Positions 5,712 through 13,974 of a DNA stretch of 35,695 nt are shown one piece after another. The position numbers were made by a program, and so were the translations under genes. Below the pieces are notes generated by a model. That model saw only the letters and a program-made list of their open reading frames with translations, did not search any database and was not told the DNA's origin. The stretch's first letter is position 1, and each line of letters opens with the position of its first letter. Source of the DNA: JARROD01 sp037384225 (GTDB taxonomy: Bacteria > Pseudomonadota > Gammaproteobacteria > Pseudomonadales > Cellvibrionaceae); NCBI GenBank assembly GCA_037384225.1, contig JARROD010000071.1:1-35695 (forward strand). The letters run 5' to 3'.

Positions 5712-8592
5712 TGTATTTCACCAAATGTTCGCGCTTCAAGTAGCGTGCGGGCAGCAAGCGAGCCAGCGACTGAAAACTACTTTTTACCCAGGTATCGTAG
5801 ATACCGTCCCAGGATCTTTGGGCATTGGCCTCGTGAATTTCTATGGCTTTTTCTTCAAACGGATAAGCCTGCTCTTCCAACAGTATTTCGTATTGCTCCA
5901 ACGCCAGTGCATCGAGATTTTTGGGCCGTTGGGATTCGAGCAGGTCCTTGCTTAGTCGGGCGTAGACCTCACCGATTCGATAACTGGCCAGCGTGGTAAA
6001 TTCAGCCACACCGTAATCGAGGGTTTTTTTATAGGCTGCCAGGGTTTCCTGCAACGCGGTTTTTTTCTTTGCCAGGCTGCGCTTGAGGGGCAGCTTCAGT
6101 GGAATTGCGAGAAAGCGCTGATAGTTTTCCTCGGCCATTTCACTGGCGGCGTACGCCGCCAGATATTTGGAACGTTCGGTGCGATCGCCGCCGGCACCGG
6201 CGTCGCCGGCGATCAGTTTGCGCAACCAGAAACGGCGCTTGTCGGTCTGTCCCCGTTGCTGGTAGAGCTGTGTCAGCTTGTAGCGCGCCTCCATAACAAT
6301 GTCAACGGGCTGCGCATAGGTATTGGCGTATTCGCGGTAACGCAAAATGGCCTTGCCCAGATCGCCGGATTTTTCATACAACTCGGCAGCCAGGTACAGG
6401 GTCTCACGCTTGGCCTCCGGTGTGGGGTTCAAGCGATAAATGTCGGTCAGAGAATCCGCCGCCAGTTGCCACTGCTCCAGTTCCTGGTAAATCACCGCCA
6501 GTTTGGCGGGAATGGTGGGGGTTAATTTGTGGCTGGGGAAACGCCGGCGGAAATCCAGCAGTTCTTTTTCCGCCTCCTGCCAGCGCTTCATATCCATCAG
6601 GTAACCGGCGGCATCGTACTGCGCCTTGGCGGCGATATCCGAACCCGGTACCAGGTCGCGAACCCGGAGCAGTTGTGCCACTGCACCTGCCCTGTTGTTA
6701 TGGGACAAAAGCTGTTCGGCCGCCTTGTAAATACTGGCGGCGACCCGCGCTTCGATTTTTTCCCGCGAACTGTCCTTTGCATCCAGTAGCGCCAGCGCTG
6801 CGCGGTAGGCTTTTTCCGCCTCAGCGTAAACTTTTAAATCGAACAACCCGTGCCCCTGCACCAACCAGGCGGTGCGGCGTAGATTCAATTCCACCGCAGG
6901 TTGCCAGTCGGTAATTCGCTTTGCCGCCGCCACCGCCTGAGCCTGCCGCCCCTGTTTCAGCAGGGACTCCGCGGTCTGGGTCAGCACCCGTGGGGCGCGT
7001 TTGTCATGAACGTAGTAATCGGCAAACTGCAACGAAGCATGGGTCTTGCGCACCACCCAAGAAGAACGCGTTTCGCCATCGTCGCTGGCCTGAACCATGG
7101 CGTCGGCGGCAAGAATCGCTGAATACCCCGCTTCAGCGCCGTGCTCCGGGTCAAGATATTTGTAGGCCACGCTTTCATAAGCCTCCATGGCCCGCGGCAT
7201 TTCCCTGGCGTCGAACAGGGATTCAGCCATCAAAAACAGCATTTCCGGTGTTTGTTTGTCTGCGGGAAAAGTATCCACAAACTCTCGATACCAAACCGCT
7301 GCGGTGAGGTAGGATTCGCGCTCTTTCTGCAACAATTGAACCCGACTCAATTTTTTCTCTCCAGACCGGTATTCTCCTTTACCACTGTTTTTGGTTTTTT
7401 TAAACCGCGCCAGCGCCCTTTTATAATTCTGCGCCTGGGCGTGGTAAAACTGTGCCAGTTCCGGCAGATAGTCATGCAAATAGCGCCTCAACCGCTCACG
7501 CAGGGAATCCGACTTCAAGGCCCAGTACTGACTGTGAATACCATAGTTTTTCACGAAGGTCTCTTTCGCCGGCAAAATCAGGCTGGGGAAATTACCCGCT
7601 TCGTAAACGGCGATAGCGCGCACGGCAAACACCGGAGAAAAATCCGAGCCGGGGTTGTACTCCATGTAATGGCGATAGGTGTCGGCGCTGTCGCGGTAGC
7701 GTTGTTTACTCAAATACAGCTTGCCGAGGCGATCGTAGAGCTGGTGGTGGTAGGGGCGCTGCCCCAAGTCTTTATAGACTTCGGTGATGGTTTCCGCACC
7801 GTCCAGGTAAGAAAAGGCCAGGCTCATCACCCGCAGGGTGTCCTGAGTCAGATTACGGTCCGGTCCCCGCAGCTTGTCAAAATCGCCATCGACGGGCGAA
7901 ATCGCATCCAGAACCCGGGTAAACGTGTTCAGCGAGGCCAGATAGTGGTTGCGTTTGAATTGCGACCAACCGAGCATATAGACGGCATTTTGATAATACG
8001 GGGATTGGTCACCGATATCGATTACCGCTTGATAGGCCCGTTCGGCCTCGGCGTATTTTTTTGCACTGAAAAAATTTTCGGCGCGGCGAAACTGGGTTTC
8101 AGCAAGCAACGGCGAATTGGGGTATCTGGCCGCCAGCCTGTCCAGCGCCGCCCCTGACTCATCGGTGCGACCATCCAGTGCATAGGCTTTTGCCAGTTGG
8201 TATTCCAGGTTGTCCGTATCACCGTGGGGCCGCTGCAGCTCGATTAATTCGCGATACATTTCGATGGCCTGATCGTAAAAGCGCTTATCATCAGTCGCCG
8301 CCAGCTGTTCCCGTTCGCTGCGCCGCATCTGCAAATCGGCCAGACGAGTGATAATCTTACGCCGCACCTCGGGTGCTGCGGCCACTTCCAGAGCTCGGCG
8401 GTAACTCTGTTCAATGTCTTCCAGGGAGATTTTCGGCAACTTGACATCGGGGTCGGGCAATACAGCCGGCCCGAGATCGCCCAGGGTCGGACCGCGCTCA
8501 ACTTTTTCAGTGCCAAACCCAGAGCAACCTTCGAGCAGCGCACAGGTGAGCACAGTCACCACCAGCCTGCTGAGATAGCCGCGCCGTTTCAT
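5695..8592 (-). CDS. Large TPR-repeat lipoprotein of the envelope complex
   Basis: This 965-aa protein opens with a lipoprotein signal peptide (TVLTCALLEGC, Cys23). Almost the whole chain is TPR-like helical repeats, for example FRRAENFFSAKKYAEAERAY, RLGKLYLSKQRYRDSADTYR, YDAAGYLMDMKRWQEAEKEL and LAAELYEKSGDLGKAILRYR. TPR arrays of this size act as protein-protein scaffolds. Its start overlaps the end of the preceding gene as ATGA (8589-8592). In the Myxococcus Agl-Glt system several large TPR proteins (such as GltD/AgmU and GltI/AgmK) form the periplasmic part of the machine. This protein may be their counterpart, but I cannot assign orthology from sequence reading alone. Confidence 0.78.
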   Translation of the reverse strand: MKRRGYLSRLVVTVLTCALLEGCSGFGTEKVERGPTLGDLGPAVLPDPDVKLPKISLEDIEQSYRRALEVAAAPEVRRKIITRLADLQMRRSEREQLAATDDKRFYDQAIEMYRELIELQRPHGDTDNLEYQLAKAYALDGRTDESGAALDRLAARYPNSPLLAETQFRRAENFFSAKKYAEAERAYQAVIDIGDQSPYYQNAVYMLGWSQFKRNHYLASLNTFTRVLDAISPVDGDFDKLRGPDRNLTQDTLRVMSLAFSYLDGAETITEVYKDLGQRPYHHQLYDRLGKLYLSKQRYRDSADTYRHYMEYNPGSDFSPVFAVRAIAVYEAGNFPSLILPAKETFVKNYGIHSQYWALKSDSLRERLRRYLHDYLPELAQFYHAQAQNYKRALARFKKTKNSGKGEYRSGEKKLSRVQLLQKERESYLTAAVWYREFVDTFPADKQTPEMLFLMAESLFDAREMPRAMEAYESVAYKYLDPEHGAEAGYSAILAADAMVQASDDGETRSSWVVRKTHASLQFADYYVHDKRAPRVLTQTAESLLKQGRQAQAVAAAKRITDWQPAVELNLRRTAWLVQGHGLFDLKVYAEAEKAYRAALALLDAKDSSREKIEARVAASIYKAAEQLLSHNNRAGAVAQLLRVRDLVPGSDIAAKAQYDAAGYLMDMKRWQEAEKELLDFRRRFPSHKLTPTIPAKLAVIYQELEQWQLAADSLTDIYRLNPTPEAKRETLYLAAELYEKSGDLGKAILRYREYANTYAQPVDIVMEARYKLTQLYQQRGQTDKRRFWLRKLIAGDAGAGGDRTERSKYLAAYAASEMAEENYQRFLAIPLKLPLKRSLAKKKTALQETLAAYKKTLDYGVAEFTTLASYRIGEVYARLSKDLLESQRPKNLDALALEQYEILLEEQAYPFEEKAIEIHEANAQRSWDGIYDTWVKSSFQSLARLLPARYLKREHLVKYSETIY

Positions 8593-10475
8593 GGTTTTCG
8601 CTCCGCTAGCGCTGCGTCATACAGACGCGCCACCGACAGTCGGGTTTCGGCGAGATAATGCTGCAACCGCGCACGCTGCTGCTGAATCGATGCAGCGACC
8701 TGGCGGCGCAATGCCGATTCGGCCAGCGCCACCGCACGATTCACTTGCACCAACTGGTGCTTCACGCGGGTTTCCGCGGTATCTATGCGTGTTTGAAAAG
8801 GGGCTATGTCCGGCGCGTCGACAATCACATGGTGCAGCCCGCCCTGGTGGCTCTCCAACTCAATCAATGCGGCATCCAACTGTTTCAGCGCTCGGCGGTT
8901 GTGCCACAGCCCATCGGCAAATTCTTCTCCGGCGCGCCACAATAACAGGCCTCGAAAGCGTCGCAGGGATTCGTCATAGGGAGCAGTGGTCTCACCCGCC
9001 CGGCGCAGCCGCTCGATGCCCGCTTCGGCACTGAGCACACGATCGTACAATGAGCGGGTCGCTTCACCGGCTATGGCCATATAATCATTTTCAGCCGTAA
9101 TGGTTTCAATGCGTTTAGCCAGTTTATTGCGCTTTTGCTGCAACCGCTCGCTACTCTGCAGAAGCCGGCGCCGATCGATGGTCTGCAGTTTTTTGTCCCG
9201 GGCCAATTCACGTTCTCGCAACATCATCCGATAAATATCGACTTTCTTTTGCCAGTGCAACACTTGTTTTTGCAGGCGCAGCAGGTCGCGCAGCTCCTGC
9301 ACCGCCCCTTGAAACTGGTTACTGGCGAACAACTCCGTCAAATAACTGAGGTGGGGGTTGACGTCGGTATTATCTTCAACAGCAAACCAATTACGATTGC
9401 TTTGCGGTGAAATATCCAGCGCTTGCAATACAGCCTGGTTACGTAGTGCCTGCAACACGCCGTCGATACGGGCGATTTCTTTTTCAAATACAGCCTCGGC
9501 GTTTAAAAAGGCTTTCAGAGCCTCTCCCCGGGCACCGAGCTGTTCATAAGCATATGGCACGGCTAACACCGCTTCTTGTGTGGAGGCATATACCAGTGAA
9601 CGCCCCATAAGCGCCTGCCAAGGCTGCAATGCCCGAACGTAATCGCCTTTTTGGGCTGCCGCCCAACCGTATCCGAGCAGCGCGCGCCCCGACAGTGGAC
9701 TGTTCAGGCGCACCTGGGTAAATCGAGCCAAAGACTGTGCGTAGTCGCCCTGCAGCATCAGGCTGTAGCCGGCCGCCGTCAGGGTTTTATCGTTCAACGC
9801 CAGCAGTTCTTCCCCTGTATCCGCCTGTTGCATCACCGGCAGCTGTGACAGAGAAGCGTAATACTGCAGCGCGGTGGGATAGTTTTTCGCGCGGCTGTAA
9901 GCTGCGCCCAGATTGTAGTACAGGTATGGCAGCCAGTTTTCAAGTTCCGACTCCCGCGCCGCCTCCAGCAGTTGCCCGGCCCGATCGAGATCGCCGCGTT
10001 GAATCACCAGATTGAATTGCAGGGAGGCGAGTTCCGCCACCAGTTTTCGCTCGAAGTCACCGCTGATATTGTTCAAACTCGCTTCCGCCCCGGCCCAATC
10101 ACCGCGCAGGTAGCGCAGTTTGCCGAGGTAAAACCAAGCGCTGTTACGCACCTCCAGAGGCCGGCTTTCATCCAATAACTCAGTAAATATTTCACCGGCT
10201 TTACGCTCCATGCCAAAAGCCAGACTAATGCCGCCTTCGAGCAGCCGCGGGTTATCACCGTGCCCATTGATGCCGCCGCGAGCCTCGGCGACCATCAGTT
10301 CACTGAGCGCACTTAAATAGTGGTCCTGGTAGTATTCGTAAAGCACAACGCCGTAGCGCAGATCGGCAACTGTCTGCAACGGCTGTCCGGCGCTGGGGGC
10401 GCAAAATGATGCTGCCGCTAAATAAAACCCGGCGCTGATCAATATCGAGAGGCTAGGGCGTATCACAACTGCCAT
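8589..10475 (-). CDS. Exported TPR protein with C-terminal coiled coil
   Basis: This 628-aa protein has a hydrophobic N-terminal export signal (ISAGFYLAAASFCAPSAG) and no lipobox Cys at the cleavage site. Residues 35-330 contain TPR-like repeats (YYQDHYLSALSELMVAEA, FYLGKLRYLRGDWAGAEASL, YNLGAAYSRAKNYPTALQYY, LGYGWAAAQKGDYVRALQPW). The rest is predicted helical and charged (REYELARDKK-like stretches, RRLLQSSERLQQKRNKLAKR, VNRAVALAESALRRQVAASI), probably coiled coil. It overlaps the upstream gene by 13 bp and the downstream TPR gene by 4 bp, so it is part of the same operon. It is likely a periplasmic scaffold. The precise function is unknown. Confidence 0.75.
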   Translation of the reverse strand: MAVVIRPSLSILISAGFYLAAASFCAPSAGQPLQTVADLRYGVVLYEYYQDHYLSALSELMVAEARGGINGHGDNPRLLEGGISLAFGMERKAGEIFTELLDESRPLEVRNSAWFYLGKLRYLRGDWAGAEASLNNISGDFERKLVAELASLQFNLVIQRGDLDRAGQLLEAARESELENWLPYLYYNLGAAYSRAKNYPTALQYYASLSQLPVMQQADTGEELLALNDKTLTAAGYSLMLQGDYAQSLARFTQVRLNSPLSGRALLGYGWAAAQKGDYVRALQPWQALMGRSLVYASTQEAVLAVPYAYEQLGARGEALKAFLNAEAVFEKEIARIDGVLQALRNQAVLQALDISPQSNRNWFAVEDNTDVNPHLSYLTELFASNQFQGAVQELRDLLRLQKQVLHWQKKVDIYRMMLRERELARDKKLQTIDRRRLLQSSERLQQKRNKLAKRIETITAENDYMAIAGEATRSLYDRVLSAEAGIERLRRAGETTAPYDESLRRFRGLLLWRAGEEFADGLWHNRRALKQLDAALIELESHQGGLHHVIVDAPDIAPFQTRIDTAETRVKHQLVQVNRAVALAESALRRQVAASIQQQRARLQHYLAETRLSVARLYDAALAERKP

Positions 10476-11293
10476 TCTTTGATATCAAATACGGGCTGCA
10501 GTTTGGCTGTTGAGTCCACAATTCGCAGCTCCAACATTTTCGGCTCCTGCTCTTTGTCGAGCGCGATTGTGGTACCGCGTTTGTAATCTCGGCCCTGGGG
10601 ACCCTTGCCGGTGAAAAACGCGGTTATTTCGTGGCGGCCGGACTTTAAATTGCCAATAAACAAACGCTGCACACCACCGCGATAGAGGGCGTCCACCTGG
10701 CGTTCGGTATACAAGTGACTGGCCACCAGTTGATCATCGATTTTAACCTTCACCGCATCGAGATGAAAAAATTCACCCACATCCATGGAAATAAACAAAG
10801 CGACCTGGGTGTTGGCGGGAAACAACAGTTCTTCCTCCAGAATTAATAAATCCCGATTTAATTCCAACACGGTTTGTTTCAAATCTTCCACCTGCTGACT
10901 CAATGGTAACGCTTCACTATCGGCGGCGTTATCGTCACTATCAACCCAGGTATCCGCAACAGGGGTGCCCGCGGCCAATTCGTCAGCCCTTGTAAAAGTC
11001 TCGTCATCAGCCATACTTGGATCAGTCGACAATTTTTTGTCGCCTGCTTTGGAGGGATCGTTCGAACCGGTAAAACGCTCCGAACTATTGACGCCATTCT
11101 TATCGGCACTATTAATCTTGTAAGACTCTTGACTATCTCCAGTCTGCGATTGTTCACTAACGTTTTGCTCGGCAGTGATAAGATCCTTCTGAGCATAAGG
11201 CTCTTGAGCGGCAAACATCAGGCCGCCAAAGCAAAGTATCAACGGCTGCACCATGGTGTTGCATTTCCACCTTTTGCGATCACTTTTTATCAC
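10463..11293 (-). CDS. Exported protein of unknown function, first gene of the envelope operon
   Basis: This 276-aa product has a basic N-region and a hydrophobic segment (MVQPLILCFGGLMFAAQ). Then comes an acidic, Ser/Asp-rich disordered linker to about residue 130, a short coiled coil (LSQQVEDLKQTVLELNRDLL) and a C-terminal beta-rich domain with TQVALFISMDVGEFFHLDAV, KVKIDDQLVASHLYTE and LKSGRHEITAFFTGKGPQGR. The GTG at 11293 keeps the positively charged part of the signal. An ATG at 11254 is the alternative. I do not recognise a named family. The C-terminal domain looks like a beta-sandwich that may bind ligand or partner. Position and strand make it the promoter-proximal gene of the TPR-ExbBD operon. 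Confidence 0.68.
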   Translation of the reverse strand: MIKSDRKRWKCNTMVQPLILCFGGLMFAAQEPYAQKDLITAEQNVSEQSQTGDSQESYKINSADKNGVNSSERFTGSNDPSKAGDKKLSTDPSMADDETFTRADELAAGTPVADTWVDSDDNAADSEALPLSQQVEDLKQTVLELNRDLLILEEELLFPANTQVALFISMDVGEFFHLDAVKVKIDDQLVASHLYTERQVDALYRGGVQRLFIGNLKSGRHEITAFFTGKGPQGRDYKRGTTIALDKEQEPKMLELRIVDSTAKLQPVFDIKEWQL

Positions 11294-11611
11294 TTTGTAA
11301 AATCTCTGTCATTTATTGAGGCTTTTGTTTCACCTGAAGGCTTCCAGTTTCCGACAGCAGGTTTATATCAGCTTAGATGGTTTTTGGCTTTAAGCCGTAC
11401 CCTAAATCTCAAACGTATATCATTGTTACACTTGACAGTCGCATATAAGCAACAACTCTACCCTATCGTTAATTTCTATTCTAAAAGGCGCAATCGAATA
11501 CATCCATCCCTGTTCAGTTCTGTTATAAAAATAACGGCAAGTTTATACTGGGGGCAACTTTTTTTGTGCGGCATAGCCCACATCTTAGTAGATGTAATTA
11601 ACAAACAATCA
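11294..11611. other. Intergenic region upstream of the envelope operon
   Basis: 318 bp without a credible gene. It should hold the promoter of the 10463-11293 gene and the 3' region of apbE. At 11398-11420 it holds a degenerate half copy of the palindromic repeat (CCTAAATCTCAAACGTATAT). No clear sigma-70 promoter or terminator could be fixed by eye. Confidence 0.5.
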
Positions 11612-12595
11612 TTACTGCGGAGGCGTAAGCCCATCGCTATAGTGCACTTTACCAGCGCGATCAATAATAATACCATCAAAGCCTTTCAACCTGTTTAGCA
11701 GCGCAATTCCCTTTTTCACCCCTAGAACAAAAACTGTCGTAGACAGCGGGTCGGTGTCAAAGCCATTCGCGCCAATAATCGTCACGCTGGTCACTGTGCT
11801 GGCTGAGCGCCCGGTTTTGGGGTTCAATATATGGTGAATGCGTTTCCCGCTTTCGCGATCAATAAAAAAGCGTTCATAATCCCCTGAAGTTGAGACTGCC
11901 GCGTCTGTGAGCGGCAAATAAACAGCCACCTCCTCTTTTTTTGCCCTGGGGTTTTTAATACCGATGAACCAGGGACGGCCACGCTTGTCCCCAAGCACGC
12001 GACTGTCACCACCGGCACTGGCCATGGCATGCCTCACTCCACGTTTGCGCAAAATAGCGATAGCTCTGTCAACCGCGTAACCCTTTGCAATACCCCCCAG
12101 ATCTATTTGCAATTGCGGATGGGCAAAGGCAAGGGTGCGCTGGTTGCGGTCGAGCTTTATCAGTCGATAATCGATCGCCTCCAGGAGGTTTTCCCGCCGT
12201 TCACTGTCCGGCTGCCGGCCGTTCCTGTAATCATAGTATCGGCCCACAGAAGCAAAACTAATATCAAAAGCTCCTTGACTCAACTCGCTGTAATAAAGCG
12301 ATTTATCAATTAGAGCAACCAGTTCAGCGGATATGGTGATCACAGCGCTGGTGGCGGCGGCATTGACTTGAAACAGTTCACTGGTGGGTTTATAGGGGCT
12401 GAGGGTTGTATCGATGCGTTTCATTTCAGCCATGACGGCGGCAATTGCCGATTCAGCTTCTGGCGCATTTTCATGCCAAAGCGTCACACTGACGTCAGTA
12501 CCCATTATATTCTGGCTATCATTGAACCACTCGGCCCTGCCCGCCAATGCCACACACATCAATAACGGCACAACGTAAGCTCGCGAAAATAACAC
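11612..12595 (-). CDS. apbE: FAD:protein FMN transferase ApbE
   Basis: This 327-aa protein has an N-terminal signal sequence (MLFSRAYVVPLLMCVALAGR). It carries the ApbE motifs in order: MGTDVSVTLW, FDISFASVGRYYDYR, DLGGIAKGYAVDRAI, MASAGGDSRVLG, DAAVSTSGDYERFF, HHILNPKTGRSAS and TDPLSTTVFVLG. ApbE uses FAD to attach FMN through a phosphoester bond to Thr or Ser of membrane or periplasmic flavoproteins, such as subunits of the Na+-pumping NADH dehydrogenase or RNF complex, and needs Mg2+ bound by the conserved Asp residues. It lies 49 bp after gspN on the same strand and may be cotranscribed with the secretion operon. No target flavoprotein is encoded nearby. Confidence 0.93.
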   Translation of the reverse strand: MLFSRAYVVPLLMCVALAGRAEWFNDSQNIMGTDVSVTLWHENAPEAESAIAAVMAEMKRIDTTLSPYKPTSELFQVNAAATSAVITISAELVALIDKSLYYSELSQGAFDISFASVGRYYDYRNGRQPDSERRENLLEAIDYRLIKLDRNQRTLAFAHPQLQIDLGGIAKGYAVDRAIAILRKRGVRHAMASAGGDSRVLGDKRGRPWFIGIKNPRAKKEEVAVYLPLTDAAVSTSGDYERFFIDRESGKRIHHILNPKTGRSASTVTSVTIIGANGFDTDPLSTTVFVLGVKKGIALLNRLKGFDGIIIDRAGKVHYSDGLTPPQ

Positions 12596-12644
12596 GATTC
12601 ACCACCTGTACTATCGGATTATCTAAAATAAAGGATAAAGAATA

Positions 12645-13397
12645 TCAGAGGGACATATCGATGGCGTAGCTGCCATCGGCCTGTTTATCGCCGACTAGAG
12701 GCAGGGATTGCTGAATCGCCGGCGGCGCGTCTTTACGTAACAAAACACTTCCTTTAAGAGCCAGGCCCTCTTTGGCAAGCACTTGCATTCTCAGTTGCAG
12801 AGGCCCGCCGCGGTCAATCACATCAGCTATTATGCCGCCGTTACCATCCACAGACAGATCGGCGGAGTAGGCTCCCAGGGCCATCCATTCACTACCGTTG
12901 TAAACGCTGGCTTCACTCCAGCTGAGGTTGCCGGCAAGTTCATTCACATTGAAGTGGCTGTCGACGCCGGCCTCGGCGATCCTGGCCGTAATCAATCCCG
13001 AAATCTGCGTTGGCAGCCAGGGTGTCAACACACCAGCCGAAAACTTGAGATCCCCCTGGGATAACTGCAAACCGCCAAAACCTGCGCATAGATTGGCTCT
13101 CATATTTTGCCCTTCAGCCTCTAGGTTTACATCTGCGCAGGGCCGCAGAATCAGCAGGGACAATGGGTTCAGATCCCATTTCAACGCGCCCAGCAGAAAC
13201 GGTTTTCTATCCACCTTGAGCACAACTTCGGCGGCGCGGCCGGACCACAGACTGCCAGATACTTGCGACATCTGCACCGGACCGGCCTGCTGTACCATCC
13301 AGGCACCCCAAACGGCGGGGGTATTGGATATCACCATTCCCAGCCACAGAAACACACAAATCACAATGAGGAGTTTGATATTAATGCCGGATACCAC
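12645..13397 (-). CDS. gspN: Type II secretion system protein N
   Basis: This 250-aa protein has an N-terminal membrane segment (IKLLIVICVFLWLGMVI) and a GspN-type periplasmic region: SQVSGSLWSGRAAEVVLK, GALKWDLNPLSLLI, CADVNLEAEG and a C-terminal DGSYAIDMSL. Its GTG start lies 73 bp after gspM. GspN is a bitopic accessory inner-membrane protein present in some type II systems only (for example Pseudomonas and Xanthomonas). Its exact role in the secretion platform is unsettled. It is the last gsp gene of the operon. Confidence 0.85.
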   Translation of the reverse strand: MVSGINIKLLIVICVFLWLGMVISNTPAVWGAWMVQQAGPVQMSQVSGSLWSGRAAEVVLKVDRKPFLLGALKWDLNPLSLLILRPCADVNLEAEGQNMRANLCAGFGGLQLSQGDLKFSAGVLTPWLPTQISGLITARIAEAGVDSHFNVNELAGNLSWSEASVYNGSEWMALGAYSADLSVDGNGGIIADVIDRGGPLQLRMQVLAKEGLALKGSVLLRKDAPPAIQQSLPLVGDKQADGSYAIDMSL

Positions 13398-13470
13398 ACT
13401 TATTGTCCTGAATCCATTTGAATTTATCGTCGAGTTTCAACCTCTGAACAAGGCCTCTATCCATTCGTTT

Positions 13471-13962
13471 TTATTCTTTGAACAGACGCACATTGGCTAT
13501 GACTATGCCTGCACTTTTGCCGGACAGTACGGAAAGTTCTCTGACTTCGACTTGATGTTGTGATTCCAGTTCGTACAGCCACTGCAGTAGATTGTCGAAA
13601 GCCACACCGTCCAGGCGTAGCTTAACTTCGCCATTGCTGCTGGGCTGGAAGCCTTTCATGCTGAGATTGTTTTGTCGCAGCGTTTGGTCGAGCAGCTCGG
13701 CAATACTGCCGCCACCGCGACGGCGGCGGCCACTGCCACCCGATTGCTGTTCACTGCTTTTCAGTTCCGCTGCCAGAATTCTAACCCTCGACAGTTGTTC
13801 GGCGGTGGCCACATTGATGCGACGCTGTTCCTCGCGCGCTTTTCCCATCGGCTGCAAAACCATAAACCATAGTACATATATCAACAGCACCAATGCACCC
13901 AACGCCAGTATTATCTGTTCACTCCGGTCCCGTTGATAAAACCAATCCAGCACTTTATTCAT
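13471..13962 (-). CDS. gspM: Type II secretion system protein M
   Basis: This 163-aa protein has a short cytoplasmic N-terminus (VLDWFYQRDRSEQ), one membrane helix (IILALGALVLLIYVLWFMVL) and a periplasmic coiled coil leading to a ferredoxin-like domain (AELLDQTLRQNNLSMKGFQP, VKLRLDGVAFDNLLQWLYEL). A Gly/Arg-rich insert (GGSGRRRRGGG) lies in the middle. GspM pairs with GspL in the inner-membrane platform and stabilises it. Its start lies 12 bp after gspL. Confidence 0.9.
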   Translation of the reverse strand: MNKVLDWFYQRDRSEQIILALGALVLLIYVLWFMVLQPMGKAREEQRRINVATAEQLSRVRILAAELKSSEQQSGGSGRRRRGGGSIAELLDQTLRQNNLSMKGFQPSSNGEVKLRLDGVAFDNLLQWLYELESQHQVEVRELSVLSGKSAGIVIANVRLFKE

Positions 13963-13974
13963 ATTTATCGCCTG

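Noticed and set aside
7141..8157. 338-aa plus-strand frame
   Set aside because: It is antisense to the large TPR lipoprotein gene and shows no recognisable domain.
11425..11460. TTGACA box at about 11430 on the plus strand as a promoter
   Set aside because: It has no matching -10 box at the right distance and points towards minus-strand genes.
11129..11698. 189-aa plus-strand frame over the intergenic region before the envelope operon
   Set aside because: It overlaps two minus-strand genes at its ends, has no ribosome site or family pattern, and its composition looks non-coding.
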